From positions 124,001 through 188,000 of the forward strand of contig JAQGDQ010000036.1 in NCBI GenBank assembly GCA_030141605.1: 64,000 nt of DNA, read 5' to 3'. A model generated the notes under the pieces. That model saw nothing but the letters and a program-made list of their open reading frames with translations, made no database searches and was not told where the DNA came from. The number at the start of each line of letters is the position of its first letter. Position 1 is the stretch's first letter. The stretch is from Tubiluchus corallicola. Its lineage: Eukaryota; Priapulida; Priapulimorpha; Priapulimorphida; Tubiluchidae. This document shows, in pieces, positions 1-9,500 of the stretch. Position numbers and translations under genes: made by a program.

Positions 1-1164
1 TGTGGCATGATTCACCAAACTGCACGCTCAAATGATGCTCAGTTCTGACTTTTCATGGTTCCTTTCAAGTGGTATGGCTTCATAAATTCAATAAATGTAG
101 ATTTATACCACTAACTGGTAGTTTCAACAAGTAATATTGAAACTAAGAAATTATATAAATTATTTACGTGTTTGTTTAATGTGGTATTTGTGGAACTGGC
201 TAATTCTTTATTATTAAAGTCTAATAATTATAACAAAGACTTCAAAAAATGCCTCGTGTCGTGAACATCATAATTATTGATAAAAAACAAGACAAGAAAT
301 CTTTCCGAATTGCAAACAGCCTCACGATGCCATAATCCTACAGTATTTAGTTCAGCAGCCAGAAAATCTAGTTTAGAAAAAGTATCTAGACTAACAGGCT
401 TTCACCCACACACATGCCTAGCAGCATGCCAGCAACAAATTCATTAACTGCCCTGTGGATGCGGTTCTCTCAATGACAAAGCATTTGCTTTTGTCCTTGT
501 TCATGCAGTAACAATAAGTGTATTCCTTATTTCCCTGTGGTGTCTCCCTGCACTGAGTGTGCCTATTTTACTATGATAAGTTAAATGTAAAATAAATGTG
601 ACAGTAATCTTCTTGCTATGAAGTTTAAAATAATTGTTAGAAAGAATAGTTATACATAGGGCCTACTGACCAAGAAGCAATATCTACTTGGGCGATATTC
701 AGATAGGAAAGATACTAGTAGCATACATAGTAAAATAACATAACACAAAAAAATGACAAATTATTTTTTGTAAATTGTTCCAACATTACAGCAAAGATAT
801 CTCATCAGAAGTGCCACACTAATACACTCTATGTCCGCAAAAAGCTAATCATGCATTTACTTGAAAGTACTTTTTACTTTAAGACATTTTAAAAATATCA
901 CGACGTAGTTAAGGTTAATAAAATTCCAATAAACAAATTTAAGCGATGAATAATGGCTCATTTTTATTCATATGCCTCAAAAAACTAAAATAAAGTAAAT
1001 GTTGTTTTCGAATATTATTAATGTTTCAAGTTCGGGGCTGGGATTGGGTTCGAGACGTGATGACAGTGAATGTTCGGGGTTTGACAAAAGTTCGGGATGG
1101 AGGCTCGGATTTCGAGATCATAACTTAATAGCTGTACTTATTTGACACATATAATTGTACTTAC
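1..1164 (-). other. Start of RECK intron 11
   Basis: Sequence downstream of exon 11's donor. At about 1029-1115 a small GC-rich patch repeats GTTCGGG three times. At 421-562 there is a cysteine-containing open frame in the right phase to follow exon 11, but it does not match the vertebrate continuation. I cannot place the true exon 12 with confidence; it probably lies beyond base 1. Confidence 0.5.
421..562 (-). other. Possible alternative RECK terminal exon (unproven)
   Basis: After an aaaatag acceptor-like site (weak pyrimidine tract), one base plus 47 codons stay open to a TAG at 420-418. The single base completes exon 11's split codon as AAG (Lys), as vertebrate RECK has there. The frame starts HTQCRETPQGNKEYTYCYC and has several cysteines, but it does not align with the vertebrate residues after ICK. 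It could be an alternative terminal exon, part of a mobile element, or chance. Confidence 0.2.
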
Positions 1165-1444
1165 TTGCATATTGGATTAGTGTAAGCTCGAGTGTTGCAT
1201 GGTTTAATCTGCAGCATGCAAGCGATTGCTTTCCATAATTGTGGTTCACATTTATTTATATCCAAGACTGGAATATTCATCAAAAGCATGCGGTGATTTA
1301 TAGTTCCGTTCTTCCACAGCATGATGTCATTTCTTGCAGCTGCATCTGCGCGTTGATTGCAGGATCTAAACAGCTCTGTTGGTCTGTCATTAAAGTTTGT
1401 GCAGTATGAAAGCCCGCTACATCCTGGCTCACACGGCTCTTCAA
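1165..1444 (-). CDS. RECK: RECK exon 11 (post-CC cysteine-rich domain)
   Basis: Completes Val335, encodes residues 336-427, and leaves two bases of the next codon. It starts EEPCEPGCSGLSYCTNFNDR and includes PTELFRSCN, NIPVLDINKC and LWKAIACMLQIKPC. All are near-identical to vertebrate RECK in the segment after the CC modules, often described as Frizzled-like; this is the most conserved part visible. A sequon (Asn380-Gly-Thr) occurs. Acceptor ttctag, donor gtaagt. Exit is phase 2, and the vertebrate protein continues ICKSDC, so the codon split as AA|N probably encodes Lys. Confidence 0.97.
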
Positions 1445-1830
1445 CTAGAAATAATGAAACATTATTAAACTAACAGAAACACAATAAATCTAAAGCAGTA
1501 CAATGGTTGATTAAAAAATAACTAAGCATTTCTTAACTTGCACTCCCCTACCACCATCGTATACAAACAGCACGATGAGATTACCTAATAAAACAAATAT
1601 ATAGCTAACTTAATAAACATGTGAAGGCTAAAATTAGGCAATTAATGACAATACAAGTGTAACAAATGAGAAGTTAGATCCATGCAAATTTGACTTGCTT
1701 CAAAGTAGTTGTCATATAGATATGAATACCATATACATACATACATGAATAGATATCATGACTTATGCTATTTATGTATATGGTATGTTAACATTTATCA
1801 TTTAACATCTACCTTACAACTACAGCTTAC
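1445..1830 (-). other. RECK intron 10 (phase 1)
   Basis: A 386-bp intron containing a perfect 14-bp inverted repeat (1726-1739 with 1773-1786, ATACCATATACATA and its complement) around a 33-bp spacer. No coding content. Confidence 0.8.
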
Positions 1831-1927
1831 CATCGGCCAAACAGCTGATGAGTGGTAATTCTGATGGCTGGTATCGACAATGAAGCTCAAACTTCTGCCA
1901 AGTTTGAGTAAAATCTGTGCTAAATGT
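1831..1927 (-). CDS. RECK: RECK exon 10 (CC5, end)
   Basis: Encodes residues 303-334 and the first base of Val335: TFSTDFTQTWQKFELHC, then a segment ending LISCLAD. It aligns with the vertebrate stretch NTQSWQEFDRFC ... MLTCLADV. It supplies the last two cysteines of CC5. Acceptor ttttcag, donor gtaagc, entry phase 0, exit phase 1. Confidence 0.95.
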
Positions 1928-2066
1928 CTGAAAACACAAGAATCTGCTGATAAATTGCAATAATATTTGAGAAAATATATCGTATACGAGAACTGCATAA
2001 TAAATTTAATATACACAGTATTTTTTTGATTGTATTTTAACAAAGTAATGACAGAACTTTAGTTAC

Positions 2067-2243
2067 CTTTGTGCACAAGTTCCTACATTTTGCAGTCACA
2101 GCCTTTTTACAGCACTGTAACTTGGCGGCATCAAGACCAGTAGTATCGATAGTTGAAACCCTCTCGTGGTGTTTGCTTCTCCGACCATTTTCTTTTGTTC
2201 CAGATGAAGCAGAATTCCAGAGGAAACACTGCCACAACGGATC
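2067..2243 (-). CDS. RECK: RECK exon 9 (CC4 end, CC5 start)
   Basis: Encodes 59 codons (residues 244-302). It opens DPLWQCFLWNSASSGT, identical to vertebrate RECK over DPLWQCF, and continues through a basic, poorly conserved loop (KENGRRSKHHERVS). It then enters CC5: TTGLDAAKLQCCKKAVTAKC followed by RNLCTK, versus vertebrate STGLDGAKLHCCSKA. It carries the last cysteine of CC4 and the Cys-Cys and C-x3-C of CC5. Splice sites are ttttag and gtaact. Both flanking introns are phase 0, so skipping it is frame-neutral but would fuse CC4 to CC5. Confidence 0.96.
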
Positions 2244-2425
2244 CTAAAAAACGAAAAGTACCCATAGAAAAATACCAGTTGTTCAACAAAAAAAATCAGA
2301 TAATTATAGTGAGTTTTTTTAAAAATAAAATGGTCTTCTTATTTTGATAGAAAACTCGCTTCAATAATTACTCCAGAATTTGCAATTGCAATGTCTAAGC
2401 AACATCATACTATGCAAACACCAAC

Positions 2426-2562
2426 CTGTGGTAACTTGAATGGAAGGTCACATGCAGCTACCAAACCATCCATGATTTCTTGTTCTGTTGTAAAGTTACG
2501 CAGTACAATGCGGCATGTTTCCTTGCACTTTATATTGTTGGATTCTTCACAGCAATGTATAC
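2426..2562 (-). CDS. RECK: RECK exon 8 (CC4, first part)
   Basis: Completes Ser198 and encodes residues 199-243: IHCCEESNNIKCKETCRIVL, a sequon Asn220-Phe-Thr, the helix-like EIMDGLVAACD and the terminal KLPQ. It matches vertebrate CC4 (LYCCDRAEDHACQNACKRIL ... EIVDGLIEGC ... PLPQ). CC4 is the module reported to contact Wnt7 in vertebrates. Acceptor is atgcag. The donor CAG|gttggt is the weakest of the gene's donors. Entry is phase 1 and exit phase 0, immediately before Asp-Pro-Leu-Trp. Confidence 0.95.
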
Positions 2563-2669
2563 CTGCATTGCAAGAATTCAAATGAACATTGGTAGACCAA
2601 TCAAACCTTTAACAATAAACTGCTAGAAAATAGAAAATAAGCTGGAACGATAAGCTCATTTCTACATAC

Positions 2670-2864
2670 TTTCCATCGGGTTAGATGTTGATTTAACTTT
2701 GGAGTGGTTCTCCACACAACGAACCACCCTTCCATTATGGCGGCCTGTGCAATGGTCTCTGACAGCTTTGTGTTGCATACGGGTGGGTTTTGGGATGTCA
2801 AAAATGGCTTGGCAAGCTTCCTCACATTCCTCAGAATTTGCATGGCTGCAGCATCGATTCCCAT
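2670..2864 (-). CDS. RECK: RECK exon 7 (complete CC3)
   Basis: A single exon holding all of CC3 (residues 133-198). It starts GNRCCSHANSEECEEACQAI, giving the Cys-Cys and C-x3-C motifs, then has a His-Cys and an Arg-Cys that complete the six-cysteine module, and ends near NPME before Ser198. It aligns with vertebrate CC3 (SVCCSYAGHHTNCREYCQAI). The sequon Asn185-His-Ser corresponds to a vertebrate N-glycosylation region (human Asn200). The exon is symmetric (phase 1 on both sides), so it could be skipped with exact loss of one module. A different, longer open frame on the same strand is a shadow. Confidence 0.95.
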
Positions 2865-3439
2865 CTATTGAAGAAATGAAATAGTAGAATGGAGGCTGAG
2901 TCTAAAATATTAACATGAAAAAGATAATGCAAGAAATCCAACCCACACATCCTGCATATTTTCCATAAACAAAACCTATTTAGCGCTTCAAGTTACTAGA
3001 TTAGATACATATAGTTACTACATTTATTCACAATCTCAATCAACAGAATCCATTGCATTAATGAAGAAGACACAACTTTTACCAAAGATGGCCCAAGTAA
3101 TTATCAATACAAGCTGGTTGTAGAGTTATCAATTTGCTAATCTTAGCGCCTCCCCTGTAGTAGATGGAGGTAAGACAGGGTTACTCTGGCTTCACTGTCA
3201 TTGTCAAGTGCCCAATCTATTTGGGTAGAATTAAATAGATAATGCAAAATTAGGAGTATATCGCAAAAATCTAAAAAAATTGACTGAAGGCTGGTTAAAG
3301 GCTAGTTTTATTTCTAACCTTACAGAAAAATAGGAAAACTAGTTTTTATTACAACACTCTACACCAAGAAAAGATTGCTAGAACTACACAAATAACACAA
3401 ATTATAGTAAAAAATGAAATATAAGCAAAAAATTCATAC
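2865..3439 (-). other. RECK intron 6 (phase 1)
   Basis: A 575-bp AT-rich intron with gtatga donor and tcaatag acceptor. I see nothing else in it. Confidence 0.85.
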
Positions 3440-3521
3440 CCTCCTGCCTGCGCAAACACTTGTAGAAATTTGGCTCATGACTTTGACGACAATGACCATG
3501 CAAATCGCTTTTTGACATCGC
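3440..3521 (-). CDS. RECK: RECK exon 6 (CC2, end)
   Basis: Encodes residues 106-132 and the first base of Asp133: AMSKSDLHGHC, then a segment with FYKCLRRQE. It supplies the last two cysteines of CC2 and aligns with the vertebrate stretch from ASSKND to SCISRNE. Acceptor tttgtag, donor gtatga. Entry is phase 0 and exit phase 1, where CC3 begins. The 82-nt length fits 27 codons plus 1 exactly. Confidence 0.93.
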
Positions 3522-6500
3522 CTACAAAAACAGACCAAATTCGTTGAAATAATATACTGCTGCATTTTGAGTCAAATATGCCATTTTTGCATTTAGCTAT
3601 TTTCAGCTAGCTCCTTAAATAGGCCTGCAAAAATAAGTTGTTACATAACTCATAACGGTAACGGAATACTCGTGGAGATTTTAATGAACAGAAACAACTA
3701 GTCTAATCTCATTAGGGACTATAATTCTGAAGAATTTATTAATTTAGTAGAAGACTGATTCTCAGTTACACGTCCTCGTTAAAGTTCCTGTTACGTTCAA
3801 ACAAAAGGCTTATCAAGAGTCCATAACTGCAAGATTATGAAACAGCTAATAACTAAACAGATTTTGACCAATGAGTGAAAACAAAGTATCTTATAACTCA
3901 CAACAAGACTTGCATGTTTTCCACGCCTGTAAGTTGTTTAGCATGACCTGGGCAAAACCACAGGCCTACAATTAAAGTAGAAGTTTATAGTATAGGTGGT
4001 TAGCCTCTAGTTAGTGAACTCCAGTGACAATTTAACACTTTACCCGTCAGGTATACGTCATGGAAATATTGAATATGGAATGCTGAAATCCATAAAAATC
4101 AGAAATGATTAGTCCACAAAATATCAAGACGAGTACCAACAATGAAACCTGCCTATCACAGACTGACTGAAATGATGACAGAAATGTAGTTCAACACAGT
4201 CGATAAAGTGCAAAGTCCAAATAATCGACTTACAAAGCCATCTCGGGTTGACAAGTGAGCGAGACGAAATGTTCCAAGAAAATAAATTTTTAGAATTTGT
4301 TTTAGTCAAGCAAAAAGTATCCTGGAAGCGACAGTCGTAACACTTTGAATACTTTTATCAAAAAGGCCATTTGTTGTAGTATCAATATGTATGGTTCTAC
4401 TAACGTAGAACACATCTTGAACATGAGAACCAGATAGGCTGCTACAGAATTGTATTAACCCTGTTGAAGGATCCCAAAACTACCAGTTACAGAATTGTCA
4501 AGACAACTACAAACACTCTGTCCAGCAGTTCACGGTTAATCTAATAGCCTCAGTAGTCTAACAAGCAGACCACAGCATCAAAAATACGTTCAAAATTTTA
4601 TCAGAGGCTTGAATCACATAGGTGCAATTTTTGAATCAGCCATTCCACTAACAAGACATTATATTACGCAATAATAACTCTACAAAAAACAACGTGTTAC
4701 TACAACAAAATACAAAACTAGTTTTATAATATCCTGGTGGATACCTATTGGAGCTCTTTCAATACCAAAATATCTAGCCAAAATTATTTACGAGCAACCT
4801 GGACAGTTTTATGTGACACAAACTGGCTCTTCTAAATACACTCATTGTCAGGGTTTGCAAAGGGAGACGTTAACATCTGCTCCACAACAAAGACTGTGTC
4901 GAAAAAGAATACAAATATCAGCATATACGAGGACCAAATATTGGAAAAATCCACTTTCGGAGCCAACTCCATTTCAAATGAGTGATTCAGGTGGGTCATG
5001 GGGAACATGCATTAACTAAAAACGTTTGCCGTCAAGCTGTTGGGGAAGTGGATATTCCCAACTGATATTATCTAGCAGAGAATGCCCACTCCGCTAGCTC
5101 GTTGAAGTTGACGGCGCGGACAGACAGTAACTAAAATAGCACTGTATACTAGTCCTGTCTATCATCAATACTAGGCTTTACGACCTTCTAGTGTTGTAAT
5201 ATCATTCTGCACGTGACTTTAGTGTCTTACTCATATCTTCGCCATTTATTCTGCAGATTCCCTTGACTTCAACAACCTCCACTAAGAAAACGCAATGTTT
5301 TTTACCTGACACTACAAAACAAAAGTAGTAAAGTGCAAGGTAGTATAAGCATGCACTGAAAAAACTTTGCTCAATTTATTTGCAAGCATTTAGGAATTCC
5401 AAAGATTGTACGTAGTCACACATTATAAGCCACTTGCAAGGCTAGTTTATTTTCACGAAAGTGTGATAATCTTTGTCAAAACAAGCTGGGCAAAACATCA
5501 GATATGGCTTTCTAGAGGAGAACTGTTGTAAAAGCAAATTGTAAACGACTAAAATACTAAACACAAATAAAATGGTTTGGCTGTGCAAGCCGCTTATTTG
5601 ACAAACGCGTGTTTTGTAAAGATAAATCCAACAAGCCACAGTGCAAGATATGAGACCAGCAAGAACAGCGAGGATCTAGACGGGATTAACTATAAACTAA
5701 CAAGCAGCGAAAATTTTCAAATCGCATGTTAAGCAAGAAGCTTCCTATAAGCCTGCAGTAATCCGCAAAAGGCAAAAGTTTGATAAGCGTGTGGCTCTCG
5801 AAACTTCAAGACGGTTTTCATTTGAAAAGGACACTTGGTTTCTAAATCAACAGCTGTGAAGGATTTGCTCCAGTTTTTGCTAAATATAACTATAGTAATC
5901 GAAATACCTATACTCAGTATTACGGATTAAATGAAGTATAATTACCACCGTATAATACTACACATGGATATTGCTCTGCACATACAAAAGCTACATGTAG
6001 ATAGGTATACCTTTAATAGGAATGTAATTTAATTTTTATAACAAAATAATTAATTGCCTCAGTGAACATCACATATCATTTTAAATATTTTATTGTGTCA
6101 GTTATTTTATTTCGATTTAGTCGCGACGCAAAGTCAACAAAGGTTGCACTGAAACTTTTTCATGTTTAACAGGAAAAAGTACTTAAGTTAGGACTCATTC
6201 ATAACCATATAATATGTAAATCTTAATCCAATAATCTCTAGACGGCAGTTGAATGTTACAAATAATATATGTATACTAGGTTAAGTGGCTTCTAAAATGC
6301 TCCATCCAGTGCGTCTATCTTCTTCACAAAAGAACTAAAAAATTTCCATTAGATAGTTTCTTTCATAAAAAAATAAACACGATTTCCAAGATTTATTTAC
6401 ATGATTTCTTTTATAATAATGTACAATTAGATTGTTTTGGCAAGCTTGCCTCTTGCCGCTTAGAGTATACGCTGCACTCACTCAGTTAAGTTAGCAGATG

Positions 6501-9500
6501 CTTTTACGTAACTTAATTCGCCGCCAACCAAATTTACCCGAGACGAAAGATGCTTATTGAAAAACTGAAAGATAGAAAGCGGATTATTTTTAATTGCACG
6601 CATTAGGTCAAGAACCCAATTACGGTAATAGCGCGTCAGAGATGGTATCTTACAGCGTAATAATCCTTAATATCAGATCGGAATGTTGCGCTGTCAAAGA
6701 AATTTCTTTTTCATACGATGTATATACATCCATAGGGATAGGTTTTCACTGAAATTTATTTTGCCATTAGACCTAAGTACGTTACCAAAGAACTATATCA
6801 TATTAACATATAAAATGGAGTGTCTAACGGAGAAACCTACACCGAAATGACTTAGATCTGATTACTATACATTGTATACATACAAAGCTAAACGATATTA
6901 CTTGTCTGAATTTACAAACTATCATTGAAGTACATTCCTGTTTAACTGTAGACTAAACTTACTCAATAAACTGACGAATTTTCTTCTGTGAAACGTATGT
7001 GACTAATATTTCGTCCAAAAACCTAAATTCCAGTCTTACAGCCGTTATTCATCCGATTTGTTATGTAACATTATTTTTTAATGTCACGATATTTTTTACG
7101 TAATAAGTTTAACTGTTAACAAATTCAATCAACTGTGAAAATTGCAGGCTAGAGCAATTAGCTAATTGTGCGAAATCAACACCAACAGAAAGAACACAAC
7201 TATCACACCATACAGCATAAACTGACTTCGCTAACTTTCCTAAGCATTTAGCAAATTACTTTGTCTGTTTAATTCATTTAATATACATTATGTTCGGCAT
7301 TATCTTTCCTCTTAGTTATACAGTTTATAGACACCACTCCACCTCGAAACGCAACAATGATAACTCCAACAAACGCACGCGTAAAAGTACAACGCAATAG
7401 ATGGCGTAAATTACAGGAACTAGTTAAATGGTCGCAGTGCGTAATTAGTCACAGAAGTTAAGTAACATTCGGGCTAGACAAGAAAGGGATTTTATCTGCT
7501 TCGGGACGGATTTCATGTACCATACTGTCCCTGGTTGTTCACTTGTTGAGAAGGGCACGATCGTTCATTACCTAATCTTAAAAAGTTACCAACTAACTTT
7601 TAGTCCACCCATAGCAATCAACACCAACTAGGCCTTGCTAAAGAATGATAGATCCAACTTGCAGTGTACTGAACTAAATAAAAAATTTCACATGCGATAC
7701 TTTTACAGGCCGAAAATCCTCTTAGTCATCAGCTAGAATAGACTTGCAGCTTCCCCCGGAGATGAAAACGGCAATAAATTATTGATAGTTGCTGACGCTT
7801 CTCTGAGTATACTAAGGAAGACGACTCCCGCGATAGTAGTTTGCTGCTAGCTAATGTAAATGTGTATAAGAACTTTGCATTTTAAATTTCGCTTGCATCT
7901 ACGGGACAGACAAAAGTAGAAAAATTATTTCTCAGTGCAGTTCAGCAAGAAATATGTACAAAAATATAGTTTATGGTGACTACAGAGGTCTAATTTATAG
8001 ATAATAAAAAATTAATATAACCCTCAAAAATCATAAATATATTGTAGATGCATTAAACATGATCTTCCAAGCATTCATCGAATTTACGCAGTTAATACGA
8101 ATGGTAATACGAATACGTAGAATGAATAAATAGGCCTACTTATGAATAAATAAATGTACAAGTTAAAAACAATTTGTCATTGAAATGAGTCTAGTAAAAT
8201 AATACGAGTTATTTCATTTTTGCTTCTGTTTTTTAACATAAATAAATGTGTAACGATACGCGCAATGGTACAAATTAATGTAGGCCATATGCATTTCCAA
8301 CTTTACATCAAATCATTTTAAATTGCAGTTCGTGTAACATTTGTTTAGCCACTACTGTATATCACACTGAAACTAGTTCAGCAAATTTCAAACATGTGTA
8401 AAATGTATTTAGCTATCTGGTTTCAGAGGAAGATGCGGCCGTTCCTAGTGAAGCCATGCTTTGCCTCCTCAAACAAGAGTAATTAGTATTAACAAGGAAC
8501 TCATTATCTGCTCCAACTTAGAAACAACGTTAATCCTAGAGAGTTTTGCAAGACATGCGAGATAAAACGACCTACATCTGGTAAACGTCAAGTAGCTGGC
8601 TACTGTTGGTTGTTCTTCATTTGAGGAATCGTCTAAACTTGGTTATGATTAAACGCAGCAGCATACATGCAGCAACTACCCAAGCAGTTCAGATGTTTGT
8701 AAAATACGTTACGATACTACTTAGCGGCTTAGCCTATCAAGACTACAGTCAAAGAGCCCAAGAGTCCTTGCAAGTAGCTTTAAAAAAAATTATTTGTTAG
8801 AAAAAAGAAAATTTATTTTTGCTACTTTCGTAAACACAGCAGCTCGAACGAGCAGTTACTGTTTTAGTTTACGAGAAAAACAAATGGAATTAAAAATAAA
8901 ATATCCAAACTAAAAAATACGAACTAATAACAACAACTGGGAAAAACGAGATGAAGTTGGTTTTGAAAATAAAGTATATCAGTAGAAACCTTGCACTTCT
9001 GGTCATAACAATAACAATCTGAGCAAGATGCATGTTGTTAAATACGAACGATTACAAAACAGCACTATACACATACAAATTTCTAAACAAGTTAGGCGAT
9101 TTGAAACATTGGGTGATTTCTAACATCTAAAATTCCGCCAAAATAAACTGATTTTCATATAATATTCATTTTTTCTACAGAATATATCAAATGTGCATGT
9201 AACAAAGTCTTCTGCCTACAGAAGGAAGAAGTTATAGCTGAGGCGTTGAATTATTTGCATATGAAATTGAGCGCGCAGAATATTTCATGAATCACACTGA
9301 AAAGCCACTGAAAACAGTTTCAATTACCGAAATGAATTAAGGGATGATTGGCCAGAGAACTGGCCGAAATGAATTAAGGGCATGATTGGCCAGAGAACTG
9401 ACCCACTATTAATGTTTCAAAACTCAGATCCGCAAAGCCAAAAATTTTTGGAAATAATTTTTGCCCATGGAAGACATGGAGATAAGAAAGACTTAATATT

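Noticed and set aside
2391-2585. 64-aa plus-strand ORF
   Set aside because: Antisense shadow of RECK exon 8.
2601-2864. 87-aa minus-strand ORF starting MGIDAAAMQ
   Set aside because: It overlaps RECK exon 7 in a different frame and shows no cysteine-module pattern; the exon-7 frame aligns with RECK.
7386-7410. ATAGATGGCG-like words (also near 22334) resembling an insect CTCF core
   Set aside because: Short, degenerate matches expected by chance without binding or conservation data.
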